A stretch of 64,000 nucleotides of DNA, taken from NCBI GenBank assembly GCA_046347045.1, contig JAXMGX010000002.1, positions 354,454-418,453 on the forward strand. The letters run 5' to 3'. The DNA is from ZC4RG30 sp046347045. Lineage in GTDB: Bacteria; Pseudomonadota; Gammaproteobacteria; Steroidobacterales; Steroidobacteraceae. This document shows positions 35,874-44,738 of the stretch, piece by piece. Within the stretch, counting starts at the first letter, position 1. Every line of letters starts with the position of its first letter. Below the pieces are notes generated by a model, which saw only the letters and a program-made list of their open reading frames with translations, searched no databases and was not told the DNA's origin. A program made the translations under genes and the position numbers.

Positions 35874-37076
35874 ATGCAAAGATTCAATTTGCCAGACTTG
35901 GGCGAAGGCCTGCAGGAAGCCGAGATCGTGCGCTGGCACGTGGCAGTGGGCGATCGCGTGGCGGTGGACCAGCCCATGGTGGCGATGGAAACGGCCAAGG
36001 CCGTGGTGGAAGTGCCGGCGCCCTTTGCCGGCGTCATCGCGACATTGCACGGCAAGCCGGGCGACACCGTTGCCACCGGCGCGGCGCTGGTGGATTTCGA
36101 AGGCGATGCAGCCAAGCCGGCATCCTCGGCTGCAATTGCCGCAGCCGGTGCAGGCGCGAGCGGTGTTTCCCAGGGTGGCGTCGTCGGACAGATGCCCGAG
36201 ACCGACGAAGTGCTTTCCGCCACGCCGGCCGGCGCACGCTCCGGCCGCGGCCGCGTGCGTGCCATGCCTGCCGCGCGTGAGCTGGCGCGGCGCATGAACG
36301 TGGACATCGACTCACTGGCCGGCAGCGGGGCCAATGGCCTGGTCACGCTCGATGACGTGATCAATGCCGGCACGGCGGGCAGCAGCAAGCTGGCATTGGC
36401 CACCAGTTCCATGCGCCCCGCCGCGAACCTGACGGAGACCGGCGAGCTCGAGGTGCTGCGCAGCCTGCGCCGCGCCATGGCGCAGAGCATGACGCTGGCC
36501 CGTGACAACGTCATGGAATGCACGGTGTTCGACGATGCGGACATCGAAGGCTGGCAGCAGGGCGGCGACTACACCGTGCGACTGCTGCGCGCGATTGCCG
36601 TGGGGTGCAATGCCGAGCCCGGCCTCAATGCCTGGTTCGACGGCACGCATCAGGGCCGCCGCCTGTTCCATCACATCCAGGTGGGCATCGCGGTGGATAC
36701 GCCCGATGGCCTGCTGGTGCCGGTGATCCGCGACGTGGGCAACCGCGATGCGGTGCAGCTTCGTGCCGAGGTCAATCGCCTGAAGGCCGGCGCGCGCGAT
36801 CGCACGCTGCCACCGAGCGACCTGCGCGATTTCACGTTCATGATGTCGAACTTCGGCGTGATGGCCGGCCGCTATGCCACGCCCGTGGTGGTGCCGCCGG
36901 CAGTGGCCATCCTGGGCGCGGGGCGCATCTCGCGCGATGTGGTGGCGACGGATCGCGGCATCGAGGCACATCGGCGGATTCCGCTGTCGCTGACCTTCGA
37001 CCATCGCTGCGTCACCGGTGGCGAGGCCGTGCGCTTCCTGGGTGCGGTGATACAGGACCTGCAGAAGCCGGCGTGA
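35874..37076 (+). CDS. pdhC: Dihydrolipoamide acyltransferase (E2) component
   Basis: E2 carries the acyl group on lipoyl-lysine and transfers it to CoA. The 400-residue protein has one N-terminal lipoyl domain (lipoylated Lys in AMETAKAVVEVP, about residue 42) and an Ala-rich linker. An E3/E1-binding domain follows (RAMPAARELARRMNVDIDSL, about 125-144), then the catalytic domain ending SLTFDHRCVTGGEAVRFL with the active-site His. No E3 (lpdA) gene follows, so the dihydrolipoamide dehydrogenase must be encoded elsewhere. Confidence 0.93.
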   Translation: MQRFNLPDLGEGLQEAEIVRWHVAVGDRVAVDQPMVAMETAKAVVEVPAPFAGVIATLHGKPGDTVATGAALVDFEGDAAKPASSAAIAAAGAGASGVSQGGVVGQMPETDEVLSATPAGARSGRGRVRAMPAARELARRMNVDIDSLAGSGANGLVTLDDVINAGTAGSSKLALATSSMRPAANLTETGELEVLRSLRRAMAQSMTLARDNVMECTVFDDADIEGWQQGGDYTVRLLRAIAVGCNAEPGLNAWFDGTHQGRRLFHHIQVGIAVDTPDGLLVPVIRDVGNRDAVQLRAEVNRLKAGARDRTLPPSDLRDFTFMMSNFGVMAGRYATPVVVPPAVAILGAGRISRDVVATDRGIEAHRRIPLSLTFDHRCVTGGEAVRFLGAVIQDLQKPA

Positions 37077-37109
37077 GCAGGCAGTACGCCTGCATTCCCG
37101 CGGTCTGCT

Positions 37110-37337
37110 TCAATCTGCGATCTTCACCAGTTTGCGCCTCCCGCCAGCTCCCACGCGGATGGTCACCTGCGCCTTGCGGCAGCCAAATTGCGCCGCCACC
37201 AGCCCGATCAGCTCCGCATTGGCCTTGCCATCCACGGGTGGGGATTTCAGTTCCGCGAGCCAGGTGCCATCACCCTGCTCCGTGAGCCGGCTCACCCTGG
37301 CGTTCGGTTTGACTTTAAGTTCCAGGATGCGGCTCAT
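37110..37337 (-). CDS. YggU family (DUF167/UPF0235) protein
   Basis: The 75-residue product matches the DUF167 family: LELKVKPNARVSRL, KSPPVDGKANAELIGLVAAQFG and VTIRVGAGGRRKLVKI. The family is small and of unknown function. It is about 20 residues shorter than E. coli YggU. The gene lies between the E2 gene (convergent) and gpmA (divergent). Confidence 0.88.
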   Translation of the reverse strand: MSRILELKVKPNARVSRLTEQGDGTWLAELKSPPVDGKANAELIGLVAAQFGCRKAQVTIRVGAGGRRKLVKIAD

Positions 37338-37392
37338 CGCGCTGCCATTTGCTACTCTGCACTGACAATCCCAAGGATACGGAACCCCTCAA

Positions 37393-38142
37393 ATGTCCGG
37401 CAAACTCGTCCTGCTGCGCCATGGCCAGAGCACCTGGAACGTCGCCAACCTGTTCACGGGCTGGACGGATGTGGACCTTTCCGACCAGGGCCGCGAGGAA
37501 GCGCGCCAGGCCGGGCGCGAGCTGAAGTCCACCGGCATCCGCTTCGACTACGCCTACACTTCGGTGCTCAAGCGCGCCATCCGCACGCTGTGGATTGCGC
37601 TGGATGAAATGGACCGGATGTGGCTGCCGGTGGAAAAAGACTGGCGCCTGAACGAACGCCACTACGGCGCGCTGCAGGGCCTGGACAAGGCGCAGACGGT
37701 GGAAAAGCACGGCGCGGAGCAGGTGAAGATCTGGCGCCGCAGCTACGACATTCCGCCGCCGGCGCTGGCCGAAAGCGACGAGCGGCATCCCAGGCATGAT
37801 CCGCGCTACGCCGGCCTCGACCCGCGGCTGCTGCCCGCCACCGAATCGCTGAAGGACACCCTCGCCCGCGTGCTGCCGCTGTGGAACGAGGAAATCGCGC
37901 CCAAGCTCAAGGCCGGGCGCAACGTGCTGGTCACCGCGCATGGCAACAGCATCCGCGCGCTGGTGAAGATGCTCGACCAGGTGCCCGAGAGCGAGATCGT
38001 CGAGCTGAACATCCCCACGGGGGTGCCGCTGCTGTATGAACTGGATTCCACGCTGAAGCCCACCGGCCACCGCTACCTGGGCGATCCCGAGGCCATCAAG
38101 GCCGCCGCCGAAGCCGTGCGCCGACAGACCGAGAAACGCTGA
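37393..38142 (+). CDS. gpmA: 2,3-bisphosphoglycerate-dependent phosphoglycerate mutase
   Basis: GpmA interconverts 3- and 2-phosphoglycerate in glycolysis. The 249-residue protein has the catalytic phosphohistidine motif LLRHGQSTWN, NERHYGALQGLDKAQTVEKH, and the second catalytic His in LVTAHGNSIRALVKML. Length is exactly typical of dPGM. An AAGGA-like site precedes the ATG. It is a single gene, divergent from yggU and convergent with the GST gene. Confidence 0.97.
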   Translation: MSGKLVLLRHGQSTWNVANLFTGWTDVDLSDQGREEARQAGRELKSTGIRFDYAYTSVLKRAIRTLWIALDEMDRMWLPVEKDWRLNERHYGALQGLDKAQTVEKHGAEQVKIWRRSYDIPPPALAESDERHPRHDPRYAGLDPRLLPATESLKDTLARVLPLWNEEIAPKLKAGRNVLVTAHGNSIRALVKMLDQVPESEIVELNIPTGVPLLYELDSTLKPTGHRYLGDPEAIKAAAEAVRRQTEKR

Positions 38143-38163
38143 AGCGCGGCCGCTGCGCGGCGC

Positions 38164-38775
38164 TCAGTCGAAGCGATACGCCGTCCGCCGCGCGCAATCG
38201 CGCGCGCCATAGGCGGCTGCGAACGAGCGCAGCGCGGAATGCCCATCGAGCGGCACGCTGGGCCTGAACGCCAGGTGCTCCACCAGGCAGAACAGCGACA
38301 CCTCGAACACCGACAATCCCCGCGGCGGCAGCGCCGACAGGCAGTCGTGCACGCGCGCATCGAGCCAGCCCAGCGCGCCGTCGAGTCCCGCGCGGGTCTT
38401 GGCGAAGAAGCCATCCTCGGCCGGCAGGTGGTTCACCACCGTGCCCATCACGAGCTGCACCTGCGCGGTCATCGCATGCCAGACCATCTCCTGCGCATTG
38501 CGCGAGAGCGTATCGGCCAGCAGTTCGGGCCACACGATCAGTTTCTGCGAGGTGCTGCTTTCGGCAATGGCGCGGCAGATGTTCAGCGCGCCGAAGAGCT
38601 CGGCGCCTTCAAGCTTGAGGATGGGCAGCTTCAGTGCGGGATTGCCGGCATAGCTGGCAACATCCGTGCGCGTCATGTCGGGCACCGCCACGAAGTCGAG
38701 CCGCACGCCCAGTTCGCAGGCGAACATGAGCGGCATGCGGGTGTACAGCGAGCTGTGCCGGCCGACGAGCTGCAT
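38164..38775 (-). CDS. Glutathione S-transferase family protein
   Basis: The 203-residue protein has a thioredoxin-like N-terminal domain (MQLVGRHSSLYTRMPLMFACELG, then NPALKLPILKLEGAELFGALNICRAIAE). The conserved cis-Pro and glutathione-binding Glu/Ser region is replaced in part: FGALNICR instead of the usual ES-x-I. An all-helical C-terminal domain follows. The substrate is unknown and catalytic activity is uncertain. It is likely cotranscribed downstream of the RraB-like gene (27-bp gap). Confidence 0.78.
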   Translation of the reverse strand: MQLVGRHSSLYTRMPLMFACELGVRLDFVAVPDMTRTDVASYAGNPALKLPILKLEGAELFGALNICRAIAESSTSQKLIVWPELLADTLSRNAQEMVWHAMTAQVQLVMGTVVNHLPAEDGFFAKTRAGLDGALGWLDARVHDCLSALPPRGLSVFEVSLFCLVEHLAFRPSVPLDGHSALRSFAAAYGARDCARRTAYRFD

Positions 38776-38802
38776 GCGGTGGAGTATGCACCACCGGCGG
38801 CG

Positions 38803-39213
38803 TTACTTGCGCGCCACCGCCCAGTTGTCGTACTTGCCGCCGTGCTCCTCGGCAAGCTTGGTGAAGCGCGCCGTCAGCGCCTGCATCTCGGGAATCACCA
38901 GCCGCATGGACCGCTGTGCGTGCAGGCTGAAGGTATGGGCGTCGGCGTCTTCCCTGATGTCGAGCGTGAAGCCATCCGGCCGCAGCACGAAGGCCAGCTT
39001 TTCACAGGCGGCCCGCGAGGGCAGCGTGAAGAAGAAGTCGACCGGGTGCTCCTCGAAGGTGTTCACCCCGGCCTTGCGCAGGCTCTGGATGAACTGCTCG
39101 TCCCAGTCGATGGGCTTGCGCTTGCGCGACATCCCGCGGAACTGCGAGACGATGCGGATCGCGGAGAACAGCGCCACCGCCACCAACAGCCACGCGATCG
39201 TCGACCCCTGCAT
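38803..39213 (-). CDS. RraB-like ribonuclease E inhibitor domain protein with N-terminal membrane segment
   Basis: The 136-residue protein begins with a membrane helix (TIAWLLVAVALFSAIRIVS). It continues with an RraB-type domain: DEQFIQSLRKAGVNTFEEHPVDFFFTLPSRAACEKLA (given in two parts: FIQSLRKAGVNTF, HPVDFFFTLPSR) and ALTARFTKLAEEHGGKYDNW. In E. coli, soluble RraB binds and inhibits RNase E; the membrane anchor here is different. The gene is intact and marks the clean left edge of the damaged region next to it. Function in RNA decay is inference from the domain. Confidence 0.78.
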   Translation of the reverse strand: MQGSTIAWLLVAVALFSAIRIVSQFRGMSRKRKPIDWDEQFIQSLRKAGVNTFEEHPVDFFFTLPSRAACEKLAFVLRPDGFTLDIREDADAHTFSLHAQRSMRLVIPEMQALTARFTKLAEEHGGKYDNWAVARK

Positions 39214-40420
39214 TGACTACCTCCACCTTGCCGGTATCGCCCGGCGTCTCGTTCACCGAAACCACCGTGGCACGGGAAGGGTGAATTCGCTGGCGGCAGC
39301 GGTGCTCGGCGCCCATGGCCCGCCCGATGATGAGGTCTCCTGCCCGAGCTTGGGCAACAGGATGTTCTCGGCGATGACGTCGATGCTGTCGCAGGTGGGG
39401 CCTGCCAGCGCCGACAGGCGCTGGTCGTCGCTCTTCTTGAGACTTTCAATGGGGTAGCTGGCGTGGTCGTACATCTGGCCGTTCCACGAGCCATACAGGC
39501 CATCATCGAGGTAGTACCACCACAGCCCCTCGCGCTCGGCGCGGCCCATGACGCTGGCCACGCCGATGGCGGCCGGGCCGGCGATGAATCGCCCCGGCTC
39601 GGCGATCACGCGCACGTCTTCGGCACGCCGCCCAGCGCCTTGCGGATGGGCGCGCAGCGCAGGCGGCCGATTTCGGGCACGCGCTGCGCGTAGTCGATGG
39701 GAAAGCCGCCGCCGATGTCGAGGATGTCGATGGAGCCCAGCTTCTCGCGGCGGGCCACTTCGAGGAGCTGCACGCAGGCCTCGATGGCCTCCACGTGCTT
39801 CAGCGCATCGCCCAGGCCTGCCGGCCCACGTGGAAGAGAAACCCCGCAGCCGGATGCCCAGCTTCGCCGCGAGCCGCGCCAGCTCCAGTGCGCTTTCCGG
39901 ATCGCAGCCGAACTTGCGCGACAGGTCGCTGACGGCGCCGGGACTGCGGAGCGACACGCGCAGCAGCAGTTCGGCGTCGGCACGGAAGCGGCGGAACTTG
40001 CGTACTTCGTCGGGGTTGTCGGCCACGGGATCGCCTCACGCCCGCATGCAGCGCATTGCGGGAAATCGCCATCGCGCTTGATGGGGTGGGTATGGATGCA
40101 GCGCGCAGGTCGATGCCCAGACGCGACACGGGCTGCAGCTCGCCAGTGGTGGCGAGGTCGAGGAATCCGCCGAGCTGGGCCACGGTGCGCACCACCACGG
40201 CCGGATGCGGCAGCGGCCTTCAGCGCGTAGTGCAGATCGACACCAGCAGGGCCTCGGCGCCAGCGCGGTCACCTGCGTCCGGGATGCGCTCCGTCGATGA
40301 TGACGCTGGCGAGCCGAAGGCCGGCCACCTGGCCGCTGCGCGCTCGGCGAGCGCAGGCGGAATCGGCGTGCCAACGGCGAGCTCAGGGAACGTACGCCAT
40401 CCCTGGCGATGAATAACGGC
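39211..40420 (-). pseudogene. Ornithine decarboxylase-like PLP enzyme, broken by many frameshifts (probable sequence errors)
   Basis: Fragments in all three minus frames line up in order along an alanine-racemase-fold (type III) ornithine/diaminopimelate decarboxylase. They are DLHYALKA with the PLP lysine (about 40210), HTHPIKRD (about 40100), ADNPDEVRKFRRFRADAELL (40026-39967), HVEAIEACVQLLEVARREKLG, DILDIGGGFPIDYA (about 39700), VIAEPGRFIAG (about 39600), WYYLDDGLYGSWNGQMYDHA and GPTCDSIDVIAENILLPKLG with the catalytic Cys (about 39390). Indels near 39352, 39275, 39605 and 39830, and many above 40030, break the frame. Limits are approximate. The ordered, complete motif set suggests a functional gene in the real genome. 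Confidence 0.82.
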
Positions 40421-43400
40421 GCTGCATCCCCGGCGCCTGCGCCGGCAGCGCCCATGACGATCGCGGATAGCGCTCCCGGCGCTCATCCGCTTCCCGGGCA
40501 CCTCCTGCACGGGGATGCGCACCCGCGGCCAGCGCCCATCAGCGTCCACCAGGGTTGGCGCGGTCGTAGCGGAGTTCGGCGCGCTTGCCCGGCGTTCGTC
40601 CAGGGTGAGCCCATCTCATCAGGTCTTCAGCCAGCAGGCCTTGCCATGCAGCGATGCGCTTCACCGCCTGCCAGCCTGCCGCTGAAGAACCGGCCAGCGC
40701 ATCAGGTTCGCGCCCGAGACGCCGTCGCCAGCGTCTTCAGGAGATAATGCGCAGCGGTGCCGCCCAGCACGCCAGCGTGTCAGCCGCCATCGAGCCGATT
40801 CCGTGCCCACTACGGCGCGCAGCTCGCTCTTCGGCAAATCAGACAGGGCGCAGCGATCGCACGCTGCCATCGACCTCGCCAGCCGGCGAATCGGTGGATC
40901 GAGGCCCACTGCAGCGCCATACCGCCATCAGGATGACCTTCGGCATCGCCAGACTCATCCTGCGCTTCACTCAGCGCGCATCGGCCATGCGCCCATCATA
41001 TGGATCAGCCGACGGCGCGGCAATGCCGCCGCCGGCATCAAACTGTACCTCCCTTCGGATGAGAATGCATAGCTGATGTCTACCCGCCACGGTGACCACA
41101 TCACGCCCGCGCCATCGCGCGCGGCCCCTTCAACGTCAATAGGACCGAGGCCAGAAAGGCCCGTGATTTCTCTGACCTCGGGCAGCCAGTTCCGCACCCA
41201 GCGCTTGAGTACCAGCACCGTCCGGTGTGCTGATCTGGATGAAAGCAGGCCGGTCCTTCGGCCTCGACCCTTGCGCACCGCGGCGGGATCAGGCGTGGCG
41301 CCAGCCGTAGACGGTTTCGGTGGAACGCCACCAGCTCGCCGTCGCGCAGCGCATCGGCGGCTTCTATCCTGATCACGAACGCTGGATGCGCTGTCCTCGA
41401 TGTGTATCGGCGCCTGGAACCGTTCGTGGCGGGTTCCACGGTCGTTGACGTGTCCTCGTCGGCTGCGGCGTTCCACCTTCCGGTGTGCGCGATTTCAGGC
41501 CAGGCCAGTACTGGCGGGTCGAGCTTCGGGGTGATCACCTCGGCGTGTTCCAGTCGAGCGTGCTGTCCTGGCGGGAGCAGATCGGCCTGCCGGCCTGTCG
41601 GAAGGCGTCGGTCGGGCGTGGGCTGTGCGTCCTCGGCCAGGTCACGGCGCCCAGGAGGCAAGTCGATAACGCGTGGCCAGCGAGACCGTAGGAGAAGAAC
41701 GCCACGTAGACACCGGGCCACCGCCGCGTTGCGCCTCATCAGCCCGATGCGGCGCATGCGGTCATGTTCGGCCTGCTGCTCACGCGGGTCCACGGTGACC
41801 AGGCGGGCTGAGACGGGCTTCCTCGGGGTCCTCGCCCGCGGCGCCGCTTCCGCACCAGGCCTCTACCTCCAGTCGACCACGGCGCGGCTCCATCGCGGGC
41901 TCCAGGTGACCGTGGCGCCGTTCGGTGATGGCGAGCAGCAGATCTTCCTGTCACCGGCCACCGCCAGCGGCCGGCGCGCCTCGGTCTGAGCCACTGTTAG
42001 CGCGCGACCGGGTCTCCGGGCTGCGGGTCTCGGCGAATTCTACCTTCCCCGGGTCCGACGGTCAGCCGCCGCGCGCATCGGTCGGCGGTGCAGCGTTCAA
42101 CTCCACGTCGGCTGTCGCCCGGCGACGCCTTCGCCGGCATGGTCCCGGGCATCTCGGCCTGACCGGCTCGATCGACACCGCGCCTACAGTTGGTCTGCAC
42201 GAGTTCGCGGCCGGAGTCGAGGAGCTGGACCACGGCTTCCCCGGCGCCTGTCATCCAGCACGCCATCGAGCTCCGGCCCGGCGGGGTTCAAGAACTGCGC
42301 GGCCTCAGTTGCTGTCCGCGGAACTACGCCGTTGCGCGACAGCGAGATCGAGCCGGATCCCCCGACGACTCTCGCCGGCGCGCGGCTTCGGCTCTCGCCA
42401 ATGCGCCGTCCTTCGCCGAGCAGCAGGTCACCTGCGCACTCGGCGGCGCGGTGGACAACTGCGCACTGCACGCCAGGCCGGCTGCTGCCTGATCGGCCTT
42501 CGGGTCGCTGGAGATCACCCAGTTGGCCGGCGGGCCCACGAGAACTCCCGCACCCCGCCGGGATCTCCAGGCGCACCGCCGAAGGTGAAGCGCACGTCGC
42601 CAGCGACACGAGACTTCGTCGTGCAGTCGGTGACCACCAGGGCCGCGCACCGCATCCTGGCAAGGCCGATGCCGCTGGTGGGGTTCGCTCTCGGTGATGC
42701 CGATGGCGAGCATGTCGAAGGTGATGCACCAGCGACGGGGCAAGGTCGCGCCACCGGTCGTCCTTCCACCGGCAGCGCGAGTGTGCCCGATCTGGCCGCG
42801 GCGCGCTGATCCGCTTTCCAGCGGATCGCAGGGCCCACAAGGCCCGTGGCATCATCGATGGCGAGGCGCGCCAGGAACCAGCGCCAGTCGATGCGCACCG
42901 AACACAGCTGGTGCCGTTCAGGGTCATCGATGATGAAACCATCGCGGCGCGATCGCCATCAGCCGAACCGCACGAGAGCTACGCCTGGGAAATCCTTCAA
43001 TTATTCATTCACCAGCTGTCAACCGCACCGCGGTGATCGGCGCGCCACGCGGTGATCCTCCGGCAACCGCGAGACTATCGCCAAGTTGGCCCGTACCGCG
43101 GATCGGCCGGATCAAGTACATGCCTGCTGGTCGCCGAAGGTCGTGCCGGCATCGCCGAGGTGGTGGCTGGCGGGGAAGATCAAGGTCGGGATCAAGAGCA
43201 CCTCCACCCTCGACCTGCGCGGCCGCTGCGCGTGAGCCCAAGGCGCTGGCCGTCGAGATCATCGCCGTCTTCCCGGCGGCTCGAAGAGCAGACGTGCCGC
43301 GGCCGTGGCCGCTGATGAGGATATCGCCGATCCTGGTGCGCCGAATGCCGCCCGGCCGAACTGGACGCTTCGATCGACCACCAACTGCTGATGTCCGGGT

Positions 43401-43430
43401 TGGCCTTGCGCATCGCGGCCTCGGTGTCCT
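39260..43430. other. Island of corrupted reading frames, probable low-quality consensus
   Basis: About 4.2 kb in which three consecutive minus-strand genes can be recognised only by jumping between frames every few tens of bases. The genes on either side (RraB-like on the left, the N-terminal part of the protease and dgkA on the right) have no visible errors. Both insertions/deletions and substitutions seem present, and some conserved segments look shortened. Long open frames on the plus strand here have no family resemblance and are composition artefacts. The pattern fits low-coverage or unpolished sequence better than biological decay. Confidence 0.8.
40430..41390 (-). pseudogene. Sua5/YrdC-type threonylcarbamoyl-AMP synthase, broken by many frameshifts (probable sequence errors)
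   Basis: Minus-strand fragments follow the Sua5 order. IEAADALRDGELVAF (about 41375-41330) is followed one frame over by TETVYG. DPAAVRK and a KGRPA-like stretch come next, then HIS, then FDAGGGIAAPSADPYDG (41046-40996, the SANxxG-type box). PKSELRAVVGTE (about 40840) is next, and YAP-TPLR-like sequence (about 40580) resembles the linker of the long Sua5 form. Sua5/TsaC makes threonylcarbamoyl-AMP for the t6A37 tRNA modification and is essential in many bacteria, so real inactivation would be surprising. Boundaries are estimates. Confidence 0.72.
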
Positions 43431-44310
43431 GCGGCAGGCCCAGGCGGCGCAGCTCGTCATAGGGCGTGTAGCTGAATGTCGTCTGCAAGGTGCCGCGCGG
43501 CACGGGCTTGCCCGACTTCACCAGGTTCACCGCGCGCTTCACGCGACCCAGCGGCAGGTAGAAGCTGGAGGCGGCGCCGGTCGCGCCGCCGGCATTGAGC
43601 GCCACCACTCGCCCCTCGATGTCCACCACCGGCGAACCCGACGAACCGCCGGAAGTGCCCGACGCGGCCTGCAGGTAGAAGGTGTTGAAGTCGTTGTAGC
43701 GTCCCACGCCGTAGGCCGGTGCCTCGCGGTCGAGGCGCGCGATGGTGCCCGCGAGGATGGAGAGCTGCTCGCCGGCGTTGTTGCCGATCACGCGGATCTC
43801 GCGGCCGATCTGCGCACCCTCGGGAAACAGCGGCAGGCTCCGGGGCTTGATGAAGCGCAGCTTGTCGGGGTCGTAGCGGTACAGGCCGAAGTCATGCACC
43901 GGATCGCGGTACACGGGGTAAAGCTGCACTTCCTCGCGGTTGAGGAAGGTGGCCTCCGCCGTGACCGGACCGGGCGTGACCACGTGGCGATTGGTGAGGA
44001 TGAGGCCGCGCTCGGCATCGACGACGAAACCCGTGGCCTGCGCCGAGGTGTTCCATTCGGTGTCGAAGGCGCGCGTGGAGTCGATCTTGATGGCCACCAC
44101 GCTCTGGGCGATACGCTCGAGCGTGGCGCGCCAGTTGGCGTCCTCGCGCAGCGGCGCGGCCGGCGGCAGTGCGGCCTCCACCGGCGCCGGCACGGGCTGC
44201 GCGCCCTGCGTCGGTGGCCCTCCCGGCACGGGGGCAAGCGACTGTGCGCCCGCCACGCCCAGCGTACAGATGAGGAATCCGGCGAAAAGCACTCGCAGCA
44301 TGGCATTCAT
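41470..44310 (-). pseudogene. Nma111-like large HtrA-type serine protease (N-terminal third intact, rest frameshifted)
   Basis: From ATG 44310 to about 43420 the frame is open. It has a signal peptide ending near AGAQS, then a trypsin fold with His in LILTNRHVV, Asp in YRDPVHDFGLYRY and Ser in SGTSGGSSGSPVVD. It runs to GLPQDTEAAMRKANPD, where the first frameshift falls. Fragments then continue in order: PRGAPITAV (about 43050), SVRIDWRWF and IDDATGL (about 42890-42840), FDML.IGITE (about 42710), GDVRFTFGG (about 42590), GVYVAFFSYG (41714-41685) and EVITPKLD (about 41540). This order matches bacterial Nma111 relatives: protease, PDZ, PDZ_1, a second degenerate protease domain, PDZ. The real protein would be about 940 residues. 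Confidence 0.8.
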
Positions 44311-44321
44311 CGCATTCATCC

Positions 44322-44684
44322 CTAGCAGAACAGCACCAGCGCCCAGTTGAGGATCAGAAGGCCGAAGGAAAGCATCACCGCGGCCGAACCCATGTCTTTC
44401 GCCAGCCCCGACAGCTCGTGCCGCTCGAGGCCAATGCGGTCGACGGTGGCTTCGATGGCGCTGTTGAGCAGCTCCACCACCAGGATGAGCGCCATGGGGC
44501 CGATGAGCAGCGCCTTTTCGACGCCGGTGCGGCCCAGCAGCGCCCCTCCAATGACGACCGGCACCGCCACCAGGAGTTCCTGCCGGAACGCCGCTTCGTT
44601 GCGCAGGGCGCCGCTCAAGCCCCTGTAGCTGGCGCCAAAGGAATTCTGGAGCCGCTGCCATCCACCGAGCTTGGGTCTTTGCAT
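44322..44684 (-). CDS. dgkA: Diacylglycerol kinase DgkA
   Basis: DgkA is the small trimeric inner-membrane kinase that recycles diacylglycerol. The 120-residue protein has three membrane helices and the family core: RNEAAFRQELLV, then VVELLNSAIEATVDRIG and HELSGLAKDMGSAAVML, with the catalytic Glu residues present. It is the first gene of a minus-strand run leading into the Nma111-like protease, whose ATG lies 11 bases downstream of its stop. Confidence 0.96.
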   Translation of the reverse strand: MQRPKLGGWQRLQNSFGASYRGLSGALRNEAAFRQELLVAVPVVIGGALLGRTGVEKALLIGPMALILVVELLNSAIEATVDRIGLERHELSGLAKDMGSAAVMLSFGLLILNWALVLFC

Positions 44685-44727
44685 TGCGCGTAAGTCTAGC
44701 AGGGGCCCGGGATTTGGGGCCTTGCCC

Positions 44728-44733
44728 TACAAT
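44728..44733 (+). promoter_or_regulatory. Candidate -10 of ispG, placed for a leaderless transcript
   Basis: TACAAT ends 5 bases before the ispG ATG (44739). With a usual 6-7 base gap the transcript would start at or next to the A of the ATG. No Shine-Dalgarno sequence precedes the ATG. The -35 region is weak. Confidence 0.5.
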
Positions 44734-44738
44734 GCCGC

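Noticed and set aside
39697..42809. Long open frames on the plus strand, and scattered minus-strand frames of 100-250 codons, in the 39.7-43.4 kb region
   Set aside because: Their translations are Arg/Ala/Pro/Ser-rich with no family motifs. They disappear once the minus-strand gene fragments (ornithine decarboxylase, Sua5, Nma111-like) are recognised.
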